Origin: Aplidium turbinatum
Taxonomy: Eukaryota; Chordata; Ascidiacea; Aplousobranchia; Polyclinidae
Assembly: GCA_918807975.1 (NCBI GenBank)
Contig: OU964918.1
Coordinates: 58,636,477-58,700,476, forward strand
DNA length: 64,000 nt
Reading direction: 5' to 3'
This document shows positions 44,401-56,240 of this stretch, in pieces. Each line of letters begins with the position of its first letter. Within the stretch, counting starts at the first letter, position 1. The translations under genes were made by a program, and so were the position numbers. The notes below the pieces were generated by a model, which saw nothing but the letters and a program-made list of their open reading frames with translations, searched no databases and had not been told where the DNA came from.

Positions 44401-47400
44401 GGAAAATTACACTCTGCCAATCTCGGTAACCGGCCCAGTGTCAAGAGCCTCTACAAGTATGCGAAACTACCAGGAATAACCTATCAAGGCTTTGTCAGTC
44501 TGAGGATAAAGATTCAAAAACCAACCAACCGTTAGCAACACCTGTAATTTGAAATATTTACTTTACCATGCAACTTATTTTTTCAACTACAGTTCGTGTA
44601 AATTTAAAACTAAACTTTGATGTTTATATTAACTAGGTATGCACATCTAACCAACGAAACAAAAGCGGCAGTGGTGCCAAGGTTTTTTGGTATATTTCTT
44701 TTCTTCGTCCAGTTTAACAACATTATTGGTCAACTAATATCATCATTTGTCCTCTCAAGTGGAGATGCTGCTAATTTAGGTTTGTTTAGTTTGGCATTTT
44801 ATGATTCCAATTATAGAAGAATAGTAACCTAAGTAGTGAAAATACAGTTCAGTTCAGTTGTTTTTATTTCTGACCATCATATCAAAACAATACACGTCAA
44901 CATCGCAAAGGTCGAGAAAAGGGTAGAAGCGACAAAACGCGAACGTTAAAACGTGCTTGAGACCGAAGTAAGTTATTGAGTTGAAAGAAATTTGGCACGG
45001 TCGCAACACCTTCAGAAAAATTTAAGATATAAAGGGAAAATAAAAAAAAGAAACTGTTACAAAAACAACAAACAAATAAACAACATATATTTAGGCTATA
45101 GCTTTGTTAGCCCACATAGCTTTAGCTGATATATTTAAGATTTGTATGGACAGTTGCTATGAAGATCGGCCATGGTGCGTTATCAAGAGTGCTGATGGTC
45201 GTAAGGGGAACACGTCTTGATGCGTTTAGCTCATAGCAAAGAAGAGCAAGGCAGGCAAAGAAAACCCCACAAAGAAATCCTACCACGGGCAAAGCCATTT
45301 CAAGCGCAACGCACCATAGGCCTTGCACGACTCACAAAATAGATAGGCTATAACTTGACGACATGAAAACAATGGCAAAAACAAATAAAACAAACTAGCA
45401 AAAACAACATCATCATCTTGCGGAAATTCAATTTATACCCAGGGAAGTTATATCTTGAAGATATCGTGCTTTGATAAAAGTTGCGTTGATAAAGCGACAA
45501 TTTTAGACCCCAGTCAGCTAAACTCGTCACCTCCACACTGATCCAACGTTGCATTAATGCAAACGTTGAATTAATGCAAAAACGACAGGCATCGCCAGCT
45601 GGGATGTAGTAGTGGCATGTCACAGTAGTATGATAAATTTGGGTTACCGTATGTTTTACACGTTAAACCACAACAAAAGTGAAAAAAAATCCGATTCGGC
45701 ATGATAGAAAAATAGATAAACAATCAGAAAATAGTATGACGATCCAGTCCAAGATATTGATATAAAACAACTGGTTGGAGCACATGGCCACCGCTTCACC
45801 GAAAGATGGCGATTGGTCGAAGAGGATGGAAAAACTTCTGCAGACTCTGTAGAACTTCTGTGGACAAAAAAAAAAAACGCTAGAACCAGAAGGCCAGTAG
45901 GAGTACTTACAACCTTACTATTTTGCTAATAAATCTACACACATTGGCCTATCATTTCTGGGCAAAAAAATATTAATGAGTGTGGTGTATGTTATACTTA
46001 GATAGGATTATTTCAAGGAAGATTTAGCTTGTTCATTTTTGATTTAAAGCCTTTTACAGTTTTGCATTCATTTCTTATAGTAGGGGGAAGCTTGTTCCAA
46101 ACTGTTGGCCCCATGTACCGTATTGATTGTTTGCAAGCGTTAATTCTGCAATATATCGGAATATAAGGAGAATTACTTCTTGTTGTTAGGCTACTTGATT
46201 GTTTACACATAATTATATCGTTGAATGTTGTGGGAAGTAGCTTTTTTTGAATATTTAAACATGAAAGTTGCAATCTCTGTATTTTTCATTTGGTTAATTG
46301 ATTTTAAATTATTGAGTTCCATTACACCTTTTATGCTTTCTCTGCGGTCAATGTCAAATACAATACGAAGAAAGTTATTGCGTGTACGTTGCAGCTTTTG
46401 CAATAAAGTTTTGTTTTCATGACATCATGTTGAGATACAATATAATATCTGACTCTCAACTAGACAATGGTAAATGGAGAGAAGTGCTTGTTTGTTTAGG
46501 AAAGGCTTAATTTTTTTTGTCACGCAGATTGGTAGCCTACTATACAATAGACCTTTTCCGAGCTGATATCAGTCAGGCGTGACCGGGTAAACACAGTCCT
46601 CTGAGACGACGCAGTCAGAACAGATTTTGCTTGAAACTTGTTGAATTTTTGCGCGTATTGTAAGTTGTAACGACATCGCAACGTTTTCTAAGTAATTTTT
46701 ATCTGGACAAACATGTGTTTTAATGTTTATGAAACCTTTTGTCAGTTCGTTTCATTTTTTTTGACAGAAAGATACCAGTTAACATGCTTGGAATAGTTAA
46801 TCAAATTTGGGCTGTTTGTTGCATGCTTTGCAATTTTCAAAGGCCAATACTTTCGTCAGAAAAAGATTTGATATTGCTTGTAAACATGTTTTGTTAATTT
46901 CATCATGTTCATGCAGTGACCTGTGATCACCTCAGCTGAATATGAACCGTCTGTTTGTCTGCACTGAATAAAGTTGCTTTAGATGTAAAAATGTGCAGAT
47001 TTCAAAGAGCGAAATGATTTATTGAGTTCCCTCTGTAGTAGGCTACATAAATAGTTTAAAGCATGGCCGAAGTAAAAATTGTTTAGTTTAAGTAACATAC
47101 AATTCCAAAAATCATCATCACATGGAATTCTCTGTACAAACAGTGACTTGGACGTGCACACAATAAAATCACACCAAGTCATCCGGATATAGCCATTTGT
47201 CCTTGAATTTGGAAATAATAGTGATGAGAGATTTTCAATAATTATTGTGGCAAGTTGTTTGCCTGGTTCAGTTCTAAGCAAAAGTCAGAGTGAGACGTTG
47301 CTGCTCTGACGCTATGGTATCTATATTTGTATGGGCACTTTATTTCCAAAATTTAAAGTTGGCTTTCCTGCGCAAAAAATCTATCACTTTCCCATCTGGA

Positions 47401-50400
47401 GAAGCTTCCAAGTGTGAACAGCCAGGATTTACTATTAGGCCACAGCCAAATACTTGTAAGCAGGGCTTTGGAGCCGGAGCCCCGGAGCCGTGCATTTTCA
47501 ACGGAGCTGGAGCTTTACTTGAAATTCAAGTGGAACTGGAGCAGGAGCTGGAGCCAGTTGTTTGAAAAATAGTTCCGGCTCCGATGTATTTCCTAAGATG
47601 CTACTACTATTGGCTAAAATCACATAATTTAACAGCAATCCTTCACAAAATTTAAGAAATTATTTGCGTAATCAGACGTCGAATTAACGAATACGTTGTG
47701 AAACGTAGCCTAGTTCCGCATAACATTTTGATGAAAGTACCTCAAATTTCATAAAGTTGTGCCATTTTTTAGTAACAGTTGACTGCAGGCAATTTTAAGC
47801 TTTAGAAATTAAATTGGATGTCGTCATTATTTTAATAAAAGCACTTTTCGGTGCCTGGAGCCGGAGCAGTGGTATCAATAAGCTCAGGAGCTGGAGCTAA
47901 TTTATGATAAAAGAGAGCTCCGGAGCTGATCACTGTCACGTTGTTCAACTGTTTCTTTTTGTAGTATCTGTGCATTCTTCAGAAGAGATACTTCGATAGT
48001 GCATGATATTGCTAGCGCTTTATCAGAAAGAGTTTGATGTTGCATTTGAAATCGTGACACTGTAGGCAAATCGGGAAAGTTGGCAGTGTATCTTACTTTT
48101 CTGTTTACAAAGGAAAATACACAATTTAGGCTTGCAGGCTACCGGTTCGGTAGTTAATCAACATAATCTGAACTGATCCTCAACATAATCTGAATTTCTG
48201 ACTTTGTAGCCTACCGGTACTGCACTCAATTTTACACATGATCATAACTTACTCTGGGCCTGTTACAAACGAATGCAAGATTAAAGGTTTCATAGACATT
48301 AAAACACATGTTTGTCCAGATAAAAATTACTTAGAAAACGTTGCGATGTCGTTACAACATACAATACGCGCAAAAATGCAACAAGTTTCAAGCAAAATCT
48401 GTTTTGTCTGCGCCATCTCAGAGGACTGTGTTTACCCGGTCACGCCTGACTGATATTAGCTCGGAAAAGGTCTATTGTATAGTAGGCTACCACCTGAAAG
48501 GCAAAGAGGTTTGAGAACAACAAATGGTTTGCATTTTCAGACAATCATCCAAGGAACAAAATCAACAAATTTAAAATAATCTTAACGTATAAATAAACTT
48601 AAAATAATCTCAACTTAAAAACCTATTTATCGTTATTTCAATTCCTGTTTTTAAAATACAAATAAGATTCGAAAACGTTCTTTTTATACTTCAAATTCTT
48701 TACGTTTTTATTTCGACAGTTCTTCCAGATTGTTACAACTCTTCTTACATCGAATCATATTGTGGGTCACATGATTGTCAGGAGGATTTCAATGCAGCTA
48801 GAATCGGGTACAACACAACAGAATGTCCAGTGACGCAGATACAAAGCGAAGGTGTGCAAACAAGTTTACTCTACATGCTGATGGGCATCTACACAGGAGT
48901 TGGGTTACTGGGTGCAACCGTAGTGGGGGTTTTTGTTGACCCCATAACTGTCAGGTGAAATTTTGCGGTTAAAATAAGTATCATGATAGCATATTTAGTA
49001 CCACCACATACGCACGGTAGGCTTTGTTTATACGTTCAACGACCTTTGAACTAACGACCTTTGAACTAACGACCTTTGAACTAACGGCCTTTGAACTAAC
49101 GACCTTTGAACTAACGACCTTTGAACTAACGGCCTTTGAACTAACGACCTTTGAACTAACGACCTTTGAACTAACGGCCTTTGAACCAAAATTTGTTGAA
49201 ATCTGTTGTAGCTCACAAGGTGTAAGGAACACAATGTTTATAGCTGATTAGTTATAATGGTATAATTATCTACGGAGTGTCCACTTTAATCGATATTTAT
49301 TAACGTTTACAAAGCATTTGAAAATCCCTGAAGAAGATTGAAAGTTTGAATAATAAAACAAATAAAAATCACAAATTAAAAATCATAACCACGAAATAAC
49401 CGCTTTTAAATTTTTTAAAAAGTTTAGAATTTGCCACCACACAAATAGACATATGTAAAGTTGAAACAGCAACTGCAGTAGGCCTAGAGTAGAATAAGGT
49501 ATGACAAATTAATTGGATTTTTACACTGTAGATCTGAAGAGACAAGAGGCCCGTTTGACTTATTGGTTGCGACGTTTAGACATCTTAAAGATTACAGGCA
49601 AGGTCTTTTGATTTGCATTACCATGTACAGCGGATTCGAACAAGCGTTTTTTACCGGTGACTACACACGAGTAAGTATTAAGTATAGGAGGTAGGCTACC
49701 TGACTAAAAGTTTCTTTTAGTTTTGCTGATAAATAAAAAAGTAAAATACGTGTTTTAATGTGATAGGTTTTATTGCTTAACAATAATTGGGCAAATACAA
49801 TTTAATCGTCGCTTAACTTATTTTCAAAGTGGCCTACTGCAATTGGAAAATCATAAACAGGTTTTGGTCGAAGCAGTAGCCTACTATCACAGTGAAGCTG
49901 TTTAAACTGTCAGTTTTGCATGACAGTAGCCTGTGTTTAGGGTTATGCTGCTTTTATGTCAGGTATTACGTCCAACCATAGCAAATAATAACAGTGCGAT
50001 ATACCAACAACAGCACCAGCTTCAGTTGTTCACAATAGCCTAAGACCGAATTTGACTTTTGGTCTCATTGCATTGAAAACTGCTGATGTAATAAATTAAA
50101 CTAACTTTTCTGGGGTTTGTCAAACAAACTTTATCTGCTTCTGGCTTTATTCCCACTTCAAGTGAGGTCGGCGGTGCAGATTGCCAAGCGAACAATTGCT
50201 CATGATTCCTTGCTAGCCTTTAAACGGGAGTATTGAAAGTATTCATGCACTAGAGTTGACAGGGAATCAGGGCCGGATTTAGCTGATGGGGAGCCCGGGG
50301 CACTTTTAGATCGGGGGACCCCGGTGCAAAAATTTTTTTCGCGCCTACGCCGCGAAAAACCACCTCTACCTCTACAGCAGCATTAATCCAGCACTGCACT

Positions 50401-53400
50401 GCACAGCATTTTGCAGAAACTTCAAAGGCTAAAAGAAAGAAAACAAAAACAACACAAAATCAAATTTTTTCCACGTAGGGGGGCCCTTCAAAAGTCGGGG
50501 GGCCCGGGGCACCTGCACCTTCTGCCCCCCTAAATCCGGGGGAGCCCAGGGGTTGATTTTGAACTAGGGCCCTAAATGATTTAAGAGGCCTGTAACATTT
50601 CCAAGGGGCCCGGGAACATGAAGAAATCATCGCATATTATTTGGGTGTAGAGCGCTTTTCTTAGAAGTGCCTTGATTTGGGGCCCGAGAATCTTATCGAT
50701 ACCAGCACCAGGCCACAATTATCCTCTCAACGGTCATGTATTCATACAAATCAATAGTTATTCCAGTGCGGCACATTCACAATGAACGTCACTTGACACA
50801 GCCACAACTACAAAAATTGGTCCTTTTTGCTAGTTTTCCGTTAATTCTACACCTACGTTCTGAAAACACTTAGAACGCTTGCAGTAAAAAATAAACCTAC
50901 AGCCAGTTGCGTTGACAAGGGTGACAGAGGGTACTTTTGGATCAGGGCCTTAAATAATTTTAGAGTCCCAAAACCTTTATTCAGGGACTTGATAAAAGAA
51001 AGAAAATGATTGTAGTCTATTAGTACTGGACCCAAATTTTTCTCCCAGCAGCCCTGCCTACAACCCTTTGGAAACAGAATTGCTTCTTTATTACCGAAAG
51101 TGGTAGGTTACTCAACCCACCACCATGGCCGACTACAGAGGCGGCCATGCTACCACTTAGACAGACACGCTGTATTAACAGTTGACTTTATGTTTTTCAG
51201 TCATTTGTATCGTGCCCTTTGGCTGTAAATTGGGTTGGATTTGTATTGATTTGTTTTGGAGGTTGCAATGCTTTGGGTTCTTTTATGTTTGGGAGGATTG
51301 CAAAATACACCGGCAGGATACCATTATTTTCATTGGGCTTTGTCGCTAATCTCGCTTTGATTGCTACGTTTTTGGTAAGTATTTACAGTGACACAAAAGA
51401 AGTTCACTACATCTAACCATTGAGCTATCAGGACAAAAATGGACAAATTTATACCAGGACAATAAGGATAAATTCATTCTGATATTATAAATAGCAATTA
51501 TACTTATAGCTTACTAATTAATTATATAAACAAAAGTACAGTAGACTAAAATTGGTTACCAGTTATTTATTGAGCAGCCTTTCAAGGAGTTTTTCTATCT
51601 CTTTTTGGTGCCCCTCTCTATCCAATAGACTTTAGCTCATCGCCAAAAATAAAACAGTTTGATCAAAACAAACACCCAAACCTACGACAATCGGTAAGAT
51701 CAAGCGACAATGTTTCAAGTCTTAAGGTGCGCAGTTAAAGGGCGGGGAAACCCAAATTAACTTTGCGAGTTTTTTGTTTCAGCGTGATGTCATTGTGTAC
51801 AACATGCGTTTTAGCAATAAAAAAATCCAAATTTTGTTGCCCTCGTCTCGCTAAGGCCGCTTTTGTTTGATACCCGTTTGCGAGGTCTCATTGTGCATCA
51901 AGCTGTGATTCTGTTCGGTGTGACGTCACAAGGTACATATAGTTGTGGCCGAAAGTTTAAGACCAGACTTGATTTATGACGATTTTTGCATTACTTCAAA
52001 ATACTGCATCAGATATAAGATGATGCATAAAGATGATGCAACTGAAACAATATATGATGCAGTATTTTGAAGTAATGCAAAAATCAAACAAAAGCGGCCT
52101 TAGCGAGACGAGGGCAACAAAATTTGGATTTTTTTTTTTGCTAAAACGCATGTTGTACACAATGACATCACGCTGAAACAAAAAACTCGCAAAAAGTGAA
52201 TTTGGGTTTCCCCGCCCTTTAAGTTTCAATAGAAAGATAGCTTTCCATGGCATCTAGTAGGCCAAATAAACAATTCCTAGCAACGACGCTTGAAACTAGA
52301 GCGTGCTTTTGGTGAAAAATCTAGACCAGGAATACCCAACCAGTCGACAGAGGTCTACCGGTACACCGAGGGCTGTTTAAAAATCGGCCGCGAAGGGTGT
52401 AGGCAAACATTTCCCCTTTCACTGACTTGTAATTAACATCTGTTTGCCTATAGTGTGCTTTGCACTGAAAGAAGTGAGTGGTGATAAGGCTTGTAAATTA
52501 ATTGTTTTTGCAGGTGACACATTTGTAACGATAACTTTGTATTTTCGCCAGCAAAAATTGCTTTTCTGTTAACCCTACTGCCATGTGGGGATCACAGCAG
52601 TTCAGCACTCTCAAACATTAACATACTCTAAAGAAAACGAACTAAAACTTAACCTTTTCACGCTCATTAAAAAAATTGTGGAAATCTGTTTCATAATCAC
52701 ATCATAAAAATTATATTGAGCACATATATCTCGTACTCCACACGACTGGTAACTTTTGACAATTGGTTTCATGTTACTGGTAGTTTGACCTTAAGAGGTT
52801 CGTTACTTGAAAAGTAGACCTTGGGTCAAAAAAAGTTGGCCACACCTGCTCTCGACTACCAAGCTCATTACGCAAGGAACCACATTTGGATACTTTCACT
52901 TACCTTACCAGAGTGTTCAAACTGCCGGAGCGGTAAGCTATGCGCAATGCAACAGCAAGATGTCTATTACCAGAGTGCTCAATGCGCAATCTAATATAAA
53001 TATATAAGATAAATATGATTTAGTTATAATCAAATAAATTTTTGTGCCAGCATTGCATTCAAACCGACAAACAGCAGCAAATCTAACATTTCAGATTGTA
53101 TTTCCAAGCTTTCACTGGGTCTAAACACAAGCGAACAATCGAAAATATGTAGACCTAGCTAAGTTATAGATATTTGAATTTGTTTTACAGGTGTGGACAC
53201 CTTACCCCACTGATTCAGTTCTGTTCTTTTTATTTCCTTCCTTCTGGGGAGTAGCAGACGCCATATGGCAAACACAAATTCTTGGTAATAGACAATAATT
53301 TAAGTTATAATGCTAATAATATGCAGTAATGAACGTTAAAGGACCAGTGGGCTAATATTTAATAACCTATTGCCAACTTTGATGCTGAGACTGCACTGTT

Positions 53401-55964
53401 CAACCAACAATGCCCGAATGTAATTTCTCACAAAAATAACATTGTTTGAAGAACATAAATTCTCCTTTCTATGACGAAACAGTAGAACCAAGCGACATGG
53501 TCCACCTCTTGTTCTGTGCAGCCATAAACGCGATTTAAGAACTTGAAAATGATAATGCTGTTGACTTGTAGCCTTGCTATTTACAGCAGTCGACCAAGGC
53601 TGTGAAATTAAACAAAAGCACTTATACCAAAGTTCTTATGAAATGCTTGTTGCTCTCCACCAAGGCTTAAGTGCATATTCTTAAACTCATCTCTGGTGCT
53701 TTAAAGTTTCGTGAAAATTTAGAAAAATTTAGAATTGAAAAGCAGTGAAACAACACCAAAAATACTTGAATTTCATATTAAAATGTAACATTTTTCTAGT
53801 GTACTAGCTTATTGCTTATGTTATTGTGTTGTTTGTGTATTGTTCACTTATTAATTAGTCCAAAATAAGGTCCAGTGCAACAGCTTTTTGCCATATAGAA
53901 GTGACCCATTGGTCAAATAGCAATGGCCCGTTGGTTGTATAGGGGTTTGACCAACCGGCCACTTTTTACAATATAATTTAATAGTTAATTTTTGGCTGTA
54001 AGTAGTCGGAAAATTAAAAAAACTTTTTGGCTAAATATACCAGGGTATGTGACCTACTGTTGTGCCAGAAAAGGAGGACGCATTAACCTTGTATGGAGAG
54101 AAAAAACAAACATATGAAAAATGGCCCGTTGGTGAAACATCCCAGACAGCCACTTATAGCTTGATTGATCTAGACCACTTAGAGTGGCTGTCTGCGGGAT
54201 CTCCCCTAAATAAAAAAAAAATACATTGTTCAGCTTATTTTTGATTGCGCTACTAGCCTAACAAAAATTCTCCATTGTTTAAAGAAAAACAGTTTTTCAC
54301 AATCGTCGTTTTCGGTAATTTATCTAAAATATTATCTCAATTTTATAAAAAAAAACATTTGATGTATTAAAATACATAGTGAAAATACAATCTACTGTAG
54401 AAAGAACAAACACAATGTCTTTCGACTGATAGAAGCAACACCTTCCATAGCAGGAAACATAAATAAGAGAAATCTATCACATTACAACTAAGCTTTGCGT
54501 TTCTTTCAGTAGGCCTACTTTGCATGACAGTCAGTTTGAGTGCAGTCGTAGTCTATAGAAACGTAGCCACGTGGGGTTTATTGTTATGCTACATCTACTC
54601 CCTCCGTTCTAAACAATAATTTAGTGCTATTTTCAGCATCTTTGAAATACCCCAATAGATTCTTCAAACCGATGTTTAGGTCAATAGACTAAAAAGCAGA
54701 CAGCTTATGGATTAACAAAGACCAAGCCATTGAGACGCCGCGATGCATCTTTTTATGATAATCGCCTAATCGTAAAAGTAGTTGTTGAGTTTGCTACCTC
54801 ATGCGGTGGGCTATAGGCTACGCCAACAAACGTTTATGCTACCGTTACTTTTCAGCTTTCTATGGAGTTCTATTTGTCGCAAACCAAGAAGCTGCATTTG
54901 CCAACTACATGCTGTGGGAAGCAATAGGATTTCTGATTGCATTTGCGTATCAGAGTTTCTTGTGCGTCAGCACTAAACTTTATGTTCTTCTGGGAGTGTT
55001 ATTAGTCGGAATGACATTTTATTATGTTATTGAGGTGAGTGGATCAAAACGATAAATGTTCCGAGAAAGACTCTTTTGTGAGACTGATCTCAGAAATTTC
55101 ATTTATCGTTCAACCTTATTCGGACTAACGGGTATATGGGTTCCGTCCATACCTAAAACTTTGATCGATTACAAAAAAACTACTGGCTTTAATTAATTGA
55201 AATTCGTTTCTGGCAAGGTTTTATCTAAGCCTAGGCTATACATAAAGATAATTCGGGGAGCTGCTGTCTTCTTAGCCAGAAATTGTCAACTATCAGGCCA
55301 AAAGACAAAATCGATTTGCGTGAAATTTGTTGCCGACTTTCAAAAGAATAAATTATCTTGAACAGATAATATGAGGTCTACGCATTTATAGGCCTACCTA
55401 CGCACTTGTATTTAATTGCACTGTTAATCTGTAGGCTACACTTTGATGACTGGCTGTGGAAATTCTGCTTGTCCACGAACCTCTGCTCTAAGTAGCCTAC
55501 ACTAATCTATTACGTCACTGTATTCTAAACTAGACGTGTACCAAAAGCATTTGATACTGTTCAAATACCAGAGGTGAGTAGTAGCTCGGTTATAGCCTAC
55601 TATAGGCTAGAAGCGATACCTATTTGGTAGAAGCGGTTTTAAAAACGGCAATACACTTTTTACCAATGTAGCGCCGATACATGTGGTTTAATCGTATTTT
55701 TGCTGCCCATTACTTTTCTGTTTACAAGAGAAAAAAAAAGTATGTAAAAAGTCAATTGTGAAAAGCAAAATGCAAACTACTGCACGAGAATTCGGCTTTC
55801 CATACTTGAGAGCAATCAGCTTATGCTCTCCATGTTTGTTGCAGTTTTTCGAAATAAAAAAGAGCGAAGCAACGGATGATCCTCACAAGCTGGAGTCAAC
55901 AGAACTGACATCTAGCAACATGGAAAGCGAGGTCGAGGAACCCATAAAACTTTCAAGATTGTAG
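41444..55964 (+). CDS. UNC93A-like transmembrane protein, gene 3 (complete, 503 aa model)
   Basis: UNC93-family, MFS-like multi-pass membrane protein. Exons are 41444-41502, 43173-43360, 43650-43830, 44637-44779, 48720-48954, 49532-49670, 51201-51374, 53191-53284, 54856-55034 and 55845-55964. All borders are GT/AG, phases are consistent, and the total is 1512 nt (human UNC93A is of similar size, about 457 residues). The start MEKNESEDFKN gives a short charged cytoplasmic tail. SLQSSLNYEEGLG follows in TM1, KWLGCKWTICASIVG and APFWSAASTYVTT in exon 3, and a cysteine-rich loop (DCYNSS, GSHDCQEDF, NTTECP) with two N-glycosylation sequons in exon 5. Later marks are LAVNWVGFVLICFGG, FWGVADAIWQTQI and NQEAAFANYMLWEAIGF. 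The tail ending EEPIKLSRL is acidic and soluble. The closest relatives in the window are genes 1 and 2 on the other strand. Orthology within the UNC93A group is inferred; the transported or partner molecule is unknown. Confidence 0.9.
41636..41815 (-). repeat. SINE family A, 3' part with (TTGA)n tail
   Basis: Inverse of the SINE tail (TTGATTGATTGA, AATCTTTATCCTCGGACTGG, AGTTTCGCATACTTGTAGAG). It lies in intron 1 of UNC93A-like gene 3. Confidence 0.75.
41969..42549. mobile_element. Inverted-repeat element with CAGTGGCGTAGCCA ends
   Basis: Left CAGTGGCGTAGCCAAGG and right CCTGGCTACGCCACTG are inverse, with long G and C runs inside. The right flank (CACTGAAGACATACTTCTTC and beyond) is also present inverted inside the element at 42018-42053. 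This points to a rearranged or double insertion. No clear target duplication was found. Confidence 0.55.
42864..43042. mobile_element. hAT-like MITE (179 bp)
   Basis: The ends CAGTGACGTAGCTAG and CGTCGCTACATCTCTG are imperfect inverses. The flanks AGTCCAAT and AATCCAAT match at 7 of 8. It lies in intron 1 of gene 3, about 130 bases before exon 2. Confidence 0.7.
44258..44520 (+). repeat. SINE family A, lacks the first part of the head
   Basis: GCCCGGCTCAAGAGCACGCG, GGTACGACTCTCGGGGTG, CTCTCCATTCAGCGGCACC, CTCGGTAACCGGCCC and AGGATAAAGATTCAAAAACC follow the family order. It lies in intron 3 of gene 3. Confidence 0.75.
46013..46430 (-). mobile_element. LINE 3' part, CR1/L2-like polymerase tail
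   Basis: Encodes QKLQRTRNNFLRIVFDIDRR, then, with a frame change, SSLTTRSNSPYIPIY and SIRYMGPTVWNKLPPTIRN. The I..LQ..QN.A.R.I and TR......SIR..GP..WN.LP..I motifs are typical of the C-terminal region of CR1/L2-like and related non-LTR polymerases. It is 5'-truncated, broken, and antisense in intron 4 of gene 3. Confidence 0.8.
46531..48491. mobile_element. DNA transposon remnant with about 195-bp inverted ends (1.96 kb)
   Basis: 46531-46725 and 48290-48491 are near-perfect inverses, starting GGTAGCCTACTATACAATAG and including AGACCTTTTCCGAGCT and CAGTCAGGCGTGACCGGGTA. No transposase was seen. Another element (47461-47935) is nested inside. It lies in intron 4 of gene 3, ending about 230 bases before exon 5. 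Confidence 0.8.
47461..47935. mobile_element. hAT-like MITE rich in GGAGC words
   Basis: Begins CAGGGCTTTGGAGCCGG and ends AGCTCCGGAGCTGATCACTG. Both ends are dense in GGAGCTGGAGC/GCTCC words. The style is like 9908-10297. No exact target duplication was found. It is nested in 46531-48491. Confidence 0.6.
49037..49184. repeat. 15-bp minisatellite with 45-bp higher order
   Basis: About ten copies of CTAACGACCTTTGAA. Every third unit reads CTAACGGCCTTTGAA, so the true period is 45 bp. As 15 is a multiple of three, it is open in a plus frame (TTFEL repeats) and in minus frames (SSKVV and VQRSL repeats). It lies just after exon 5 of gene 3, in the intron. Confidence 0.9.
50268..50540. mobile_element. 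hAT-like MITE, GGGGGCCCGGGGCAC family (copy 3)
   Basis: CAGGGCCGGATTTAGCTGAT at the left and CCCCCTAAATCCGGGG at the right, very similar to 26082-26347 in the same orientation. The right target copy is lost. A further GGGCCC-rich repeat follows to about 50710. Confidence 0.7.
51739..52218. mobile_element. TTAA-flanked foldback element with long arms
   Basis: AGGGCGGGGAAACCC and GGGTTTCCCCGCCCT are exact inverses, bordered by TTAA on each side. The inverted arms run about 130 bp (left to about 51870, right from about 52082). A second inverted pair (TTTTTGCATTACTTCAAAAT and its inverse, about 51983-52011 and 52058-52086) fills most of the centre. It lies in intron 7 of gene 3. Confidence 0.75.
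52327..52848. mobile_element. hAT-like MITE (about 0.52 kb)
   Basis: The ends CAGGAATACCCAACC and GTTGGCCACACCTG are imperfect inverses. The flanks ATCTAGAC and CTCTCGAC match at 6 of 8. It looks older than most others here. Confidence 0.55.
53285..54855. other. Intron 8 of gene 3, little recognised
   Basis: AT-rich, with a stem-loop at about 54143-54202 whose arms are CAGACAGCCACT and AGTGGCTGTCTG, and several near-repeats of ATGGCCCGTTGGT near 53925 and 54120. No named family was found. Confidence 0.45.
55109..55190. repeat. Single end of the TTAA-type MITE
   Basis: ACCTTATTCGGACTAACGGG followed by CCGTCCATACCTAAAACTTT and GATTACA..ACTGGC matches the inverse of the right end of 19647-20262. 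The opposite end was not found. It lies in intron 9 of gene 3. Confidence 0.65.
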
Positions 55965-56240
55965 ATCAACTGAACGAAGGCCACCTCTATGCCATATTAC
56001 AAATCTAATGATATCGCTCCATACGAAAAAGTAAAAGTTTTGAACGCTTTATTTGCAAAAGAAATGTTCAATCGTCTTATAGCCTACAAGTTGAGATGAA
56101 CGTTTGCGTGGCTCATTTTCTTTATTCACAGCTTCCGATTCTTAAAGTCTGATAAGCAATTGTTGTAGCAAAAGATATCGCAGGTTACAGATAAAATTTG
56201 TTAAAATTCTGACACAAGCATTCGAAAGGAATTTCTGGTG

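Noticed and set aside
45122-45328. Minus-strand hydrophobic open frame of 68 codons
   Set aside because: One possible membrane segment, but no homology, no second copy and a position inside an intron of gene 3; treated as chance.
45735-45930. Open plus-strand stretch (QDIDIKQLVGAHGHRFTERW)
   Set aside because: There is no in-frame ATG or clear splice site and no family match. It may be part of an old repeat.
49024-49251. Repeat protein encoded by the TTFEL frame or its minus-strand equivalents
   Set aside because: The frames are open only because the unit is 15 bp without stops, and they lie in an intron right after a good donor site.
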